Numbered from the stretch's first letter, positions 13,401 to 26,654 are shown. The stretch: DNA of 50,195 nucleotides from Liolophura sinensis (GCF_032854445.1 NW_027018262.1:1-50195); one strand, 5' to 3'. Notes: a model not told the origin generated them from the sequence alone. Program-made: numbers and translations.

Positions 13401-14891
13401 TTACAGCAGACTGTATCAAGAACCTTGTGTTTCTCACGTACAAATGGTGTGGTTTTTCTACACGTAGATAAAGACATTGAGATTGTCTTGCACTTAGAAG
13501 TAAGGCAATTGCTGGGTGAGTTAAATGGGCTTGGCCCAAAGATTTGACGTCTTCTGGGCTACCGAAGGGCACATAACTTATAGTCAAAAGTTGAATATAG
13601 TAATGACCAGTCGCGATTGTACAGAGTACAGTGTAGCCGATTTCAATTAACAAAAAGACCAGGCAAAAATGCAAAAGTGCGAAAACTGTTCCAGTGCTGC
13701 TGGTAAGAGGCTAATCCGACGTATTTTGTGACGAGAAATCGAATGGTGCAAACCGCGTTGCTCTCCGACCAATACTTTTGGCTGTAGTGACAATTGAATG
13801 ATCATTTATGTCATAATCACGTGCCCAGCAACGGCTCTTACTCCATGGAAACCAGGGAAATTTGCAATTTTTCAACAGCTGCCGATGCCTGGCCCAATTC
13901 CGCATCTTTTGGCACCTTATAAATGTGGGTCAGTGTTTAGTTGTACTTTTTACAGCAGACTGTATCAAGTACCTTGTGTTTTTTATGTACAAATGGTGTG
14001 GTTTTTCTACACGTAGATAAAGACATTGAGATTGTCTTGCACTTAGAAGTAAGGCAATTGCTGGGTGAGTTAAATGGGCTTAGCCCAAAGATTTCAGATC
14101 TTCTGGGCTACCGAAGGGCACATAACTTATAGTCAAAAGTTGAATATAGTAATGACCAGTCGCGATTGTACAGAGTACAGTGTAGCCGATTTCAATTAAC
14201 AAAAAGACCAGGCAAAAAAGCAAAATTGGAAAAATTCTTCCAGTGCTGCTGGTAAGAGGCTAATCCGACGTATTTTGTGACGACAAATCGAATGGTGCAA
14301 TCCGCGTTGCTCTCCGACCAATACTTTTGCCTGTAGCGACAATTGAATGATCATTTATGTCATAATCACGTGCACAGCAACGGCTCTTACTCCATGGAAA
14401 CCAGGGAAATTTGCAATTTTTCAACAGCTGCCGATACCTGGCTCAATTCCGCATCTTTTGGCACCTTATAACTGTGGGTCTGTGGTCAGTTGTACTTTTT
14501 ACAGCAGACTGTATCAAGTACCTTGTGTTTTTTATGTACAAATGGTGTGGTTTTTCTACACGTAGATAAAGACATTGAGATTGTCTTGCACTTAGAAGTA
14601 AGACAATTGCTGGGTGAGTTAAATGGGCTTAGCCCAAAGATTTTAGGTCTTCTGGGCTACCGAAGGGCACATAACTTATAGTCAAAAGTTGAATATAGTA
14701 ATGACCAGTCGCGATTGTACAGAGTACAGTGTAGCCGATTTCAATTAACAAAAACACCAGGCAAAAATGCAAAAGTGCGAAAACTGTTCCAGTGCTGCTG
14801 GTAAGAGGCTAATCCGACGTATTTTGTGACGAGAAATCGAATGGTGCAAACCGCGTTGCTCTCCGACCAATACTTTGGGCTGTAGTGACAA
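10500..14891 (+). repeat. Higher-order repeat copy a (8 monomers)
   Basis: Starts and classes: 10500 L*, 11049 K, 11598 L*, 12147 K-prime, 12696 F, 13245 L, 13794 K, 14343 N. Compared with the 9-mer at 14892, the N after the first K is missing. The K copy at 11049 carries the GAATGGCACATAAC marker (about 11369) found in the matching K copies at 15441, 20382 and 24225. The array length changes by a whole monomer, with 549-bp phase retained. Confidence 0.82.
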
Positions 14892-17800
14892 TTGAATGAT
14901 CATTTATGTCATAATCACGTGCCCAGCAACGGCTCTTACTCCATGGAAACCAGGGAAATTTGCAATTTTTCAACAGATGCCGATGCCTGGCTCAATTCCG
15001 CATCTTTTGGCACCTTACTGAAGTGAGTCAGTGTTCAGTTGTACTTTTTACAGCAGACTGTATCAAGAACCTTGTGTTTTTCACGTACAAATGGTGTGGT
15101 TTTTCTACACGTAGATAAAGACATTGAGATTGTCTTGCACTTAGAAGTAAGGCAATTGCTGGGTGAGTTAAATGGGCTTAGCCCAAAGATTTGATGTCTT
15201 CTGGGCTACCGAAGGGCACATAACTTATAGTCAAAAGTTGAATATAGTAATGACCAGTCGCGATTGTACAGAGTACAGTGTAGCCGATTTCAATTAACAA
15301 AAAGACCAGGCAAAAACGCAAAATTGGAAAAATTGTTCCAGTGCTGCTGGTAAGAGGCTAATCCGACGTATTTTGTGACGACAAATCGAATGGTGCAAAC
15401 CGCGTTGCTCTCCGACCAATACTTTTGCCTGTAGCGACAACTGAATAATCATTTATGTCATAATCACGTGCACAGCAACGGCTCTTACTCCATGGAAACC
15501 AGGGAAATTTGCAATTTTTCAACAGCTGCCGATACCTGGCCCAATTCCGCATCTTTTGGCACCTTATAAATGTGGGTCAGTGTTTAGTTGTACTTTTTAC
15601 AGCAGACTGTATCAAGTACCTTGTGTTTTTTATGTACAAATGGTGTGGTTTTTCTACACGTAGATAAAGACATTGAGATTGTCTTGCACTTAGAAGTAAG
15701 GCAATTGCTGGGTGAGTTAAATGGGCTTAGCCCAAAGATTTCAGATCTTCTGGGCTACCGAATGGCACATAACTTATAGTCAAAAGTTGAATATAGTAAT
15801 GACCAGTCGCGATTGTACAGAGTACAGTGTAGCCGATATCAATTAACAAAAAGACCAGGCAAAAACGCAAAATTGGAAAAATTGTTCCAGTGCTGCTGGT
15901 AAGAGGCTAATCCGACGTATTTTGTGACGACAAATCGAATGGTGCAAACCGCGTTGCTCTCCGACCAATACTTTTGGCTGTAGCGACAATTGAATGATCA
16001 TTTATGTCATAATCACGTGCACAGCAACGGCTCTTACTCCATGGAAACCAGGGAAATTGGCAATTTTTCAACAGCTGCCGATACCTGGCTCAATTCCGCA
16101 TCTTTTGGCACCTTATAACTGTGGGTCTGTGGTCAGTTGTACTTTTTACAGCAGACTGTATCAAGTACCTTGTGTTTTTTATGTACAAATGGTGTGGTTT
16201 TTCTACACGTAGATAAAGACATTGAGATTTTCTTGGACTGAGAAGTAAGACAATTGCTGGGTGAGTTAAATGGGCTTAGCCCAAAGATTTGACGTCTTCT
16301 GGGCTACCGAAGGGCACATAACTTATAGTCAAAAGTTGAATATAGTAATGACCAGTCGCGATTGTACAGAGTACAGTGTAGCCGATTTCAATTAACAAAA
16401 AGACCAGGCAAAAATGCAAAAGTGGAAAAACTGTTCCAGTGCTGCTGGTAAGAGGCTAATCCGACGTATTTTGTGACGAGAAATCGAATGGTGCAAACCG
16501 CGTTGCTCTCCGACCAATACTTTTGGCTGTAGTGACAATTGAATGATCATTTATGTCATAATCACGTGCACAGCAACGGCTCTTACTCCATGGAAACCAG
16601 GGAAATTGGCAATTTTTCAACAGATGCCGATGCCTGGCTCAATTCCGCATCTTTTGGCACCTTACTGAAGTGAGTCAGTGTTCAGTTGTACTTTTTACAG
16701 CAGACTGTATCAAGAACCTTGTGTTTTTCACGTACAAATGGTGTGGTTTTTCTACACGTAGATAAAGACATTGAGATTGTCTTGCACTTAGAAGTAAGAC
16801 AATTGCTGGGTGAGTTAAATGGGCTTAGCCCAAAGATTTCAGGTCTTCTGGGCTACCGAAGGGCACATAACTTATAGTCAAAAGTTGAATATAGTAATGA
16901 CCAGTCGCGATTGTACAGAGTACAGTGTAGCCGATTTCAATTAACAAAAAGACCAGGCAAAAATGCAAAAGTGGAAAAACTGTTCCAGTGCTGCTGGTAA
17001 GAGGCTAATCCGACGTATTTTGTGACGAGAAATCGAATGGTGCAATCCGCGTTGCTCTCCGACCAATACGTTTGGCTGTAGCGACAATTGAATGATCATT
17101 TATGTCATAATCACGTGCCCGGCAACGGCTCTTACTCCATGGAAACCAGGGAAATTGGCAATTTTTCAACAGCTGCCGATACCTGGCCCAATTCCGCATC
17201 TTTTGGCACGTTATAAATGTGGGTCTGTGTTTAGTTGTACTTTTTACAGCAGACTGTATCAAGTACCTCGTGTTTTTTATGTACAAATGGTGTGGTTTTT
17301 CTACACGTAGATAAAGACATTGAGATTGTCTTGCACTTAAAAGTAAGACAATTGCTGGGTGAGTTAAATGGGCTTAGCCCAAAGATTTGACGTCTTCTGG
17401 GCTACCGAAGGGCACATAACTTATAGTCAAAAGTTGAATATAGTAATGACCAGTCGCGATTGTACAGAGTACAGTGTAGCCGATTTCAATTAACAAATAG
17501 ACCAGGCAAAAATGCAAAAGTGGAAAAACTGTTCCAGTGCTGCTGGTAAGAGGCTAATCCGACGTATTTTGTGACGAGAAATCGAATGGTGCAATCCGCG
17601 TTGCTCTCCGACCAATACGTTTGGCTGTAGCGACAATTGAATGATCATTTATGTCATAATCACGTGCCCGGCAACGGCTCTTACTCCATTTAAACCAGAG
17701 AAATTTGCAATTTTTCAACAGCTGCCGATGCCTGGCTCAATTCCGCATCTTTTGGCACCTTATTCATGTGGGTCTGTGGTCAGTTGTACTTTTTACAGCA

Positions 17801-19832
17801 GACTGTATCAAGTACCTTGTGTTTTTCACGTACAAATGGTGTGGTTTTTCTACACGTAGATAAGGACATTGAGATTGTCTTGGACTTAGAAGTAAGGCAA
17901 TTGCTGGGTGAGTTAAATGGGCTTGGCCCAAAGATTTCAGGTCTTCTGGGCTACCGAAGGGCACATAACTTGTAGTCAAAAGTTGAATATAGTAATGACC
18001 AGTCGCGATTGTACAGAGTACAGTGTAGCCGATTTCAATTAACAAAAAGACCAGGCAAAAATGCAAAAGTGCGAAAACTGTTCCAGTGCTGCTGGTAAGA
18101 GGCTAATCCGACGTATTTTGTGACGAGAAATCGAATGGTGCAAACCGCCTTACTCTCCGACCAATACTTTTGGCTGTAGTGACAATTGAATGATCATTTA
18201 TGTCATAATCACGTGCCCAGCAACGGCTCTTACTCCATGGAAACCAGGGAAATTTGCAATTTTTCAACAGCTGCCGATGCCTGGCTCAATTCCGCATCTT
18301 TTGGCACCTTACTGAAGTGGGTCAGTGTTCAGTTGTACTTTTTACAGCAGACTGTATCAAGAACCTTGTGTTTTTTATGTACAAATGGTGTGGTTTTTCT
18401 ACACGTAGATAAAGACATTGAGATTGTCTTGCACTTAGAAGGAAGACAATTGCTGGGTGAGTTAAATGGGCTTAGCCCAAAGATTTGACGTCTTCTGGGC
18501 TACCGAAGGGCACATAACTTATAGTCAAAAGTTGAATATAGTAATGACCAGTCGCGATTGTACAGAGTACAGTGTAGCCGATTTCAATTAACAAAAAGAC
18601 CAGGCAAAAACGCTAAATTGGAAAAATTGTTCCAGTGCTGCTGGTAAGAGGCTAATCCGACGTATTTTGTGACGACAAATCGAATGGTGCAAACCGCGTT
18701 GCTCTCCGACCAATACTTTTGCCTGTAGTGACAACTGAATGATCATTTATTTCATAATCACGTGCACAGCAACGGCTCTTACTCCATGGAAACCAGGGAA
18801 ATTGGCAATTTTTCAACAGATGCCGATATCTGGCCCAATTCCGCATCTTTTGGCACCTTATAAATGTGGGTCAGTGTTTAGTTGTACTTTTTACAGCAGA
18901 CTGTATCAAGTACCTTGTGTTTTTTATGTACAAATGGTGTGGTTTTTCTACACGTAGATAAAGACATTGAGATTGTCTTGCACTTAGAAGTAAGGCAATT
19001 GTTGGGTGAGTTAAATGGGCTTAGCCCAAAGATTTCAGATCTTCTGGGCTACCGAAGGGCACATAACTTATAGTCAAAAGTTGAATATAGTAATGACCAG
19101 TCGCGATTGTACAGAGTACAGTGTAGCCGATTTCAATTAACAAAAAGACCAGGCAAAAACGCAAAATTGGAAAAATTCTTCCAGTGCTGCTGGTAAGAGG
19201 CTAATCCGACGTATTTTGTGACGACAAATCGAATGGTGCAATCCGCGTTGCTCTCCGACCAATACTTTTGCCTGTAGCGACAATTGAATGATCATTTATG
19301 TCATAATCACGTGCACAGCAACGGCTCTTACTCCATGGAAACCAGGGAAATTGGCAATTTTTCAACAGCTGCCGATACCTGGCTCAATTCCGCATCTTTT
19401 GGCACCTTATAACCGTGGGTCTGTGGTCAGTTGTACTTTTTACAGCAGACTGTATCAAGTACCTTGTGTTTTTTATGTACAAATGGTGTGGTTTTTCTAC
19501 ACGTAGATAAAGACATTGAGATTGTCTTGCACTTAGAAGTAAGACAATTGCTGGGTGAGTTAAATGGGCTTAGCCCAAAGATTTTAGGTCTTCTGGGCTA
19601 CCGAAGGGCACATAACTTATAGTCAAAAGTTGAATATAGTAATGACCAGTCGCGATTGTACAGAGTACAGTGTAGCCGATTTCAATTAACAAAAACACCA
19701 GGCAAAAATGCAAAAGTGCGAAAACTGTTCCAGTGCTGCTGGTAAGAGGCTAATCCGACGTATTTTGTGACGAGAAATCGAATGGTGCAAACCGCGTTGC
19801 TCTCCGACCAATACTTTGGGCTGTAGTGACAA
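14892..19832 (+). repeat. Higher-order repeat copy b (9 monomers, 4941 bp)
   Basis: Starts and classes: 14892 L*, 15441 K, 15990 N, 16539 L*, 17088 K-prime, 17637 F, 18186 L, 18735 K, 19284 N. It is the fullest form of the unit. Private markers recur 4941 bp later in copy c: ATACTTTGGGCTG (14873 and 19814), AACAAAAACACCAGG (14752 and 19693), TTTGATGTCTTC (15193 and 20134) and GCCGATATCAATT (15832 and 20773). The 17637 monomer has CCATTTAAACC in place of CCATGGAAACC. Confidence 0.86.
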
Positions 19833-22800
19833 TTGAATGATCATTTATGTCATAATCACGTGCCCAGCAACGGCTCTTACTCCATGGAAACCAGGGAAAT
19901 TTGCAATTTTTCAACAGATGCCGATGCCTGGCTCAATTCCGCATCTTTTGGCACCTTACTGAAGTGAGTCAGTGTTCAGTTGTACTTTTTACAGCAGACT
20001 GTATCAAGAACCTTGTGTTTTTCACGTACAAATGGTGTGGTTTTTCTACACGTAGATAAAGACATTGAGATTGTCTTGCACTTAGAAGTAAGGCAATTGC
20101 TGGGTGAGTTAAATGGGCTTAGCCCAAAGATTTGATGTCTTCTGGGCTACCGAAGGGCACATAACTTATAGTCAAAAGTTGAATATAGTAATGACCAGTC
20201 GCGATTGTACAGAGTACAGTGTAGCCGATTTCAATTAACAAAAAGACCAGGCAAAAACGCAAAATTGGAAAAACTGTTCCAGTGCTGCTGGTAAGAGGCT
20301 AATCCGACGTATTTTGTGACGACAAATCGAATGGTGCAAACCGCGTTGCTCTCCGACCAATACTTTTGCCTGTAGCGACAACTGAATAATCATTTATGTC
20401 ATAATCACGTGCACAGCAACGGCTCTTACTCCATGGAAACCAGGGAAATTGGCAATTTTTCAACAGCTGCCGATACCTGGCCCAATTCCGCATCTTTTGG
20501 CACCTTATAAATGTGGGTCAGTGTTTAGTTGTACTTTTTACAGCAGACTGTATCAAGTACCTTGTGTTTTTTATGTACAAATGGTGTGGTTTTTCTACAC
20601 GTAGATAAAGACATTGAGATTGTCTTGCACTTAGAAGTAAGGCAATTGCTGGGTGAGTTAAATGGGCTTAGCCCAAAGATTTCAGATCTTCTGGGCTACC
20701 GAATGGCACATAACTTATAGTCAAAAGTTGAATATAGTAATGACCAGTCGCGATTGTACAGAGTACAGTGTAGCCGATATCAATTAACAAAAAGACCAGG
20801 CAAAAACGCAAAATTGGAAAAATTGTTCCAGTGCTGCTGGTAAGAGGCTAATCCGACGTATTTTGTGACGACAAATCGAATGGTGCAAACCGCGTTGCTC
20901 TCCGACCAATACTTTTGGCTGTAGCGACAATTGAATGATCATTTATGTCATAATCACGTGCACAGCAACGGCTCTTACTCCATGGAAACCAGGGAAATTG
21001 GCAATTTTTCAACAGCTGCCGATACCTGGCTCAATTCCGCATCTTTTGGCACCTTATAACTGTGGGTCTGTGGTCAGTTGTACTTTTTACAGCAGACTGT
21101 ATCAAGTACCTTGTGTTTTTTATGTACAAATGGTGTGGTTTTTCTACACGTAGATAAAGACATTGAGATTGTCTTGGACTGAGAAGTAAGACAATTGCTG
21201 GGTGAGTTAAATGGGCTTAGCCCAAAGATTTGACGTCTTCTGGGCTACCGAAGGGCACATAACTTATAGTCAAAAGTTGAATATAGTAATGACCAGTCGC
21301 GATTGTACAGAGTACAGTGTAGCCGATTTCAATTAACAAAAAGACCAGGCAAAAATGCAAAAGTGGAAAAACTGTTCCAGTGCTGCTGGTAAGAGGCTAA
21401 TCCGACGTATTTTGTGACGAGAAATCGAATGGTGCAAACCGCGTTGCTCTCCGACCAATACTTTTGGCTGTAGTGACAATTGAATGATCATTTATGTCAT
21501 AATCACGTGCACAGCAACGGCTCTTACTCCATGGAAACCAGGGAAATTTGCAATTTTTCAACAGATGCCGATGCCTGGCTCAATTCCGCATCTTTTGGCA
21601 CCTTACTGAAGTGAGTCAGTGTTCAGTTGTACTTTTTACAGCAGACTGTATCAAGAACCTTGTGTTTTTCACGTACAAATGGTGTGGTTTTTCTACACGT
21701 AGATAAAGACATTGAGATTGTCTTGCACTTAGAAGTAAGACAATTGCTGGGTGAGTTAAATGGGCTTAGCCCAAAGATTTCAGGTCTTCTGGGCTACCGA
21801 AGGGCACATAACTTATAGTCAAAAGTTGAATATAGTAATGACCAGTCGCGATTGTACAGAGTACAGTGTAGCCGATTTCAATTAACAAAAAGACCAGGCA
21901 AAAATGCAAAAGTGGAAAAACTGTTCCAGTGCTGCTGGTAAGAGGCTAATCCGACGTATTTTGTGACGAGAAATCGAATGGTGCAATCCGCGTTGCTCTC
22001 CGACCAATACGTTTGGCTGTAGCGACAATTGAATGATCATTTATGTCATAATCACGTGCCCGGCAACGGCTCTTACTCCATTTAAACCAGGGAAATTTGC
22101 AATTTTTCAACAGCTGCCGATGCCTGGCTCAATTCCGCATCTTTTGGCACCTTATTCATGTGGGTCTGTGGTCAGTTGTACTTTTTACAGCAGACTGTAT
22201 CAAGTACCTTGTGTTTTTCACGTACAAATGGTGTGGTTTTTCTACACGTAGATAAGGACATTGAGATTGTCTTGGACTTAGAAGTAAGGCAATTGCTGGG
22301 TGAGTTAAATGGGCTTGGCCCAAAGATTTCAGGTCTTCTGGGCTACCGAAGGGCACATAACTTGTAGTCAAAAGTTGAATATAGTAATGACCAGTCGCGA
22401 TTGTACAGAGTACAGTGTAGCCGATTTCAATTAACAAAAAGACCAGGCAAAAATGCAAAAGTGCGAAAACTGTTCCAGTGCTGCTGGTAAGAGGCTAATC
22501 CGACGTATTTTGTGACGAGAAATCGAATGGTGCAAACCGCCTTGCTCTCCGACCAATACTTTTGGCTGTAGTGACAATTGAATGATCATTTATGTCATAA
22601 TCACGTGCCCAGCAACGGCTCTTACTCCATGGAAACCAGGGAAATTTGCAATTTTTCAACAGCTGCCGATGCCTGGCTCAATTCCGCATCTTTTGGCACC
22701 TTACTGAAGTGGGTCAGTGTTCAGTTGTACTTTTTACAGCAGACTGTATCAAGAACCTTGTGTTTTTTATGTACAAATGGTGTGGTTTTTCTACACGTAG

Positions 22801-23675
22801 ATAAAGACATTGAGATTGTCTTGCACTTAGAAGTAAGACAATTGCTGGGTGAGTTAAATGGGCTTAGCCCAAAGATTTCAGGTCTTCTGGGCTACCGAAG
22901 GGCACATAACTTATAGTCAAAAGTTGAATATAGTAATGACCAGTCGCGATTGTACAGAGTACAGTGTAGCCGATTTCAATTAACAAATAGACCAGGCAAA
23001 AATGCAAAAGTGGAAAAACTGTTCCAGTGCTGCTGGTAAGAGGCTAATCCGACGTATTTTGTGACGAGAAATCGAATGGTGCAATCCGCGTTGCTCTCCG
23101 ACCAATACGTTTGGCTGTAGCGACAATCTAATGATCATTTATGTCATAATCACGTGCCCAGCAACGGCTCTTACTCCATGGAAACCAGGGAAATTTGCAA
23201 TTTTTCAACAGCTGCCGATGCCTGGCTCAATTCCGCATCTTTTGGCACCTTATTCATGTGGGTCTGTGGTCAGTTGTACTTTTTACAGCAGACTGTATCA
23301 AGTACCTTGTGTTTTTCACGTACAAATGGTGTGGTTTTTCTACACGTAGATAAAGACATTGAGATTGTCTTGCACTTAGAAGTAAGACAATTGCTGGGTG
23401 AGTTAAATGGGCTTAGCCCAAAGATTTCAGGTCTTCTGGGCTACCGAAGGGCACATAACTTATAGTCAAAAGTTGAATATAGTAATGACCAGTCGCGATT
23501 GTACAGAGTACAGTGTAGCCGATTTCAATTAACAAAAACACCAGGCAAAAATGCAAAAGTGCGAAAACTGTTCCAGTGCTGCTGGTAAGAGGCTAATCCG
23601 ACGTATTTTGTGACGAGAAATCGAATGGTGCAAACCGCGTTGCTCTCCGACCAATACTTTGGGCTGTAGTGACAA
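19833..23675 (+). repeat. Higher-order repeat copy c (7 monomers)
   Basis: Starts and classes: 19833 L*, 20382 K, 20931 N, 21480 L*, 22029 F (with TTTAAACC), 22578 L, 23127 F/N hybrid. K-prime is absent between L* and F, and the K-N pair at the end of copy b is replaced by one monomer. Its first part is F-like (TTCATGTGGGTCTG), while its tail leads into the AACACCAGG marker typical of the N tail. The unit is 3843 bp, that is 7 x 549, so contraction removed whole monomers. Confidence 0.84.
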
Positions 23676-25067
23676 TTGAATGATCATTTATGTCATAATC
23701 ACGTGCCCAGCAACGGCTCTTACTCCATGGAAACCAGGGAAATTTGCAATTTTTCAACAGATGCCGATGCCTGGCTCAATTCCGCATCTTTTGGCACCTT
23801 ACTGAAGTGAGTCAGTGTTCAGTTGTACTTTTTACAGCAGACTGTATCAAGAACCTTGTGTTTTTCACGTACAAATGGTGTGGTTTTTCTACACGTAGAT
23901 AAAGACATTGAGATTGTCTTGCACTTAGAAGTAAGGCAATTGCTGGGTGAGTTAAATGGGCTTAGCCCAAAGATTTGATGTCTTCTGGGCTACCGAAGGG
24001 CACATAACTTATAGTCAAAAGTTGAATATAGTAATGACCAGTCGCGATTGTACAGAGTACAGTGTAGCCGATTTCAATTAACAAAAAGACCAGGCAAAAA
24101 CGCAAAATTGGAAAAACTGTTCCAGTGCTGCTGGTAAGAGGCTAATCCGACGTATTTTGTGACGACAAATCGAATGGTGCAAACCGCGTTGCTCTCCGAC
24201 CAATACTTTTGCCTGTAGCGACAACTGAATAATCATTTATGTCATAATCACGTGCACAGCAACGGCTCTTACTCCATGGAAACCAGGGAAATTGGCAATT
24301 TTTCAACAGCTGCCGATACCTGGCCCAATTCCGCATCTTTTGGCACCTTATAAATGTGGGTCAGTGTTTAGTTGTACTTTTTACAGCAGACTGTATCAAG
24401 TACCTTGTGTTTTTTATGTACAAATGGTGTGGTTTTTCTACACGTAGATAAAGACATTGAGATTGTCTTGCACTTAGAAGTAAGGCAATTGCTGGGTGAG
24501 TTAAATGGGCTTAGCCCAAAGATTTCAGATCTTCTGGGCTACCGAATGGCACATAACTTATAGTCAAAAGTTGAATATAGTAATGACCAGTCGCGATTGT
24601 ACAGAGTACAGTGTAGCCGATATCAATTAACAAAAAGACCAGGCAAAAACGCAAAATTGGAAAAATTGTTCCAGTGCTGCTGGTAAGAGGCTAATCCGAC
24701 GTATTTTGTGACGACAAATCGAATGGTGCAAACCGCGTTGCTCTCCGACCAATACTTTTGGCTGTAGCGACAATTGAATGATCATTTATGTCATAATCAC
24801 GTGCACAGCAACGGCTCTTACTCCATGGAAACCAGGGAAATTGGCAATTTTTCAACAGCTGCCGATACCTGGCTCAATTCCGCATCTTTTGGCACCTTAT
24901 AACTGTGGGTCTGTGGTCAGTTGTACTTTTTACAGCAGACTGTATCAAGTACCTTGTGTTTTTTATGTACAAATGGTGTGGTTTTTCTACACGTAGATAA
25001 AGACATTGAGATTGTCTTGGACTGAGAAGTAAGACAATTGCTGGGTGAGTTAAATGGGCTTAGCCCA
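23676..25067 (+). repeat. Higher-order repeat copy d (truncated after 3 monomers)
   Basis: Starts and classes: 23676 L*, 24225 K, 24774 N. The markers ATACTTTGGGCTG, TTTGATGTCTTC, GAATGGCACATAAC and GCCGATATCAATT are all present, matching the first three monomers of copies b and c. The unit stops inside the N monomer at TTAGCCCA (to 25067), where it is joined to an F-class tail. Confidence 0.85.
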
Positions 25068-26452
25068 GCTTGGCCCAAAGATTTCAGGTCTTCTGGGCTA
25101 CCGAAGGGCACATAACTTATAGTCAAAAGTTGAATATAGTAATGACCAGTCGCGATTGTACAGAGTACAGTGTAGCCGATTTCAATTAACAAAAAGACCA
25201 GGCAAAAATGCAAAAGTGCGAAAACTGTTCCAGTGCTGCTGGTAAGAGGCTAATCCGACGTATTTTGTGACGAGAAATCGAATGGTGCAAACCGCCTTGC
25301 TCTCCGACCAATACTTTTGGCTGTAGTGACAATTGAATGATCATTTATGTCATAATCACGTGCCCAGCAACGGCTCTTACTCCATGGAAACCAGGGAAAT
25401 TTGCAATTTTTCAACAGCTGCCGATGCCTGGCTCAATTCCGCATCTTTTGGCACCTTACTGAAGTGGGTCAGTGTTCAGTTGTACTTTTTACAGCAGACT
25501 GTATCAAGAACCTTGTGTTTCTCACGTACAAATGGTGTGGTTTTTCTACACGTAGATAAAGACATTGAGATTGTCTTGCACTTAGAAGTAAGACAATTGC
25601 TGGGTGAGTTAAATGGGCTTAGCCCAAAGATTTCAGGTCTTCTGGGCTACCGAAGGGCACATAACTTATAGTCAAAAGTTGAATATAGTAATGACCAGTC
25701 GCGATTGTACAGAGTACAGTGTAGCCGATTTCAATTAACAAAAAGACCAGGCAAAAATGCAAAAGTGGAAAAACTGTTCCAGTGCTGCTGGTAAGAGGCC
25801 AATCCGACGTATTTTGTGACGAGAAATCGAATGGTGCAATCCGCGTTGCTCTCCAACCAATACGTTTGACTGTAGCGACAATTGAATGATCATTTATGTC
25901 ATAATCACGTGCCCAGCAACGGCTCTTACTCCATGGAAACCAGGGAAATTTGCAATTTTTCAACAGCTGCCGATGCCTGGCTCAATTCCGCATCTTTTGG
26001 CACCTTATTCATGTGGGTCTGTGGTCAGTTGTACTTTTTACAGCAGACTGTATCAAGTACCTTGTGTTTTTCACGTACAAATGGTGTGGTTTTTCTACAC
26101 GTAGATAAAGACATTGAGATTGTCTTGCACTTAGAAGTAAGACAATTGCTGGGTGAGTTAAATGGGCTTGGCCCAAAGATTTCAGGTCTTCTGGGCTACC
26201 GAAGGGCACATAACTTATAGTCAAAAGTTGAATATAGTAATGACCAGTCGCGATTGTACAGAGTACAGTGTAGCCGATTTCAATTAACAAAAAGACCAGG
26301 CAAAAATGCAAAAGTGCGAAAACTGTTCCAGTGCTGCTGGTAAGAGGCTAATCCGACGTATTTTGTGACGAGAAATCGAATGGTGCAAACCGCGTTGCTC
26401 TCCGACCAATACTTTTGGCTGTAGTGACAATTGAATGATCATTTATGTCATA

Positions 26453-26460
26453 ATCACGTG
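26453..26460. other. ATCACGTG palindromic E-box-type motif, once per monomer
   Basis: CACGTG follows TCATAAT in every complete monomer I inspected, and the next bases alternate between CCCAGC, CCCGGC and CACAGC by class. CACGTG is the core bound by many bHLH factors. Its presence in about 90 copies would give a dense binding array if such a factor contacts this chromatin. Function is inferred only; nothing else here shows regulation. Confidence 0.4.
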
Positions 26461-26577
26461 CCCAGCAACGGCTCTTACTCCATGGAAACCAGGGAAATTT
26501 GCAATTTTTCAACAGCTGCCGATGCCTGGCTCAATTCCGCATCTTTTGGCACCTTACTGAAGTGGGTCAGTGTTCAG

Positions 26578-26592
26578 TTGTACTTTTTACAG
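26578..26592 (+). other. 3' splice-site-like tract, once per monomer
   Basis: TTGTACTTTTTACAG followed by CAG resembles a metazoan acceptor with a short pyrimidine tract. Downstream in the same monomer are the donor-like motifs GG|GTGAGT (GT at 26702) and CTG|GTAAGA (GT at 26889). They would define a 109- or 296-nt exon-like interval in each unit. There is no evidence that this array is transcribed or spliced, and motifs this short occur by chance. Confidence 0.3.
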
Positions 26593-26632
26593 CAGACTGT
26601 ATCAAGAACCTTGTGTTTCTCACGTACAAATG

Positions 26633-26654
26633 GTGTGGTTTTTCTACACGTAGA
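26633..26654. other. Overlapping dyads GTGTGG-TTTTT-CTACAC and TCTAC-AC-GTAGA
   Basis: GTGTGG (26633-26638) and CTACAC (26644-26649) flank a five-T loop and pair with one G-T/G-U position. TCTAC (26643-26647) and GTAGA (26650-26654) form a second dyad that shares bases with the first. The segment is among the most constant parts of the monomer; GTGTGG becomes TTGTGG only in the copies at 41806, 46399 and 49244. Confidence 0.5.

Noticed and set aside
17690-17696. TTTAAA created in F monomers (also near 1518 and 22081) as a TATA-like promoter
   Set aside because: It is a three-copy lineage variant of CCATGGAAACC with no accompanying promoter elements. It is useful only as a marker of related monomers.
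26453-26460. ATCACGTG as a budding-yeast CDEI centromere element
   Set aside because: It matches the short RTCACRTG consensus, but no AT-rich CDEII or CDEIII follows, and the 50-kb satellite context is unlike a point centromere.
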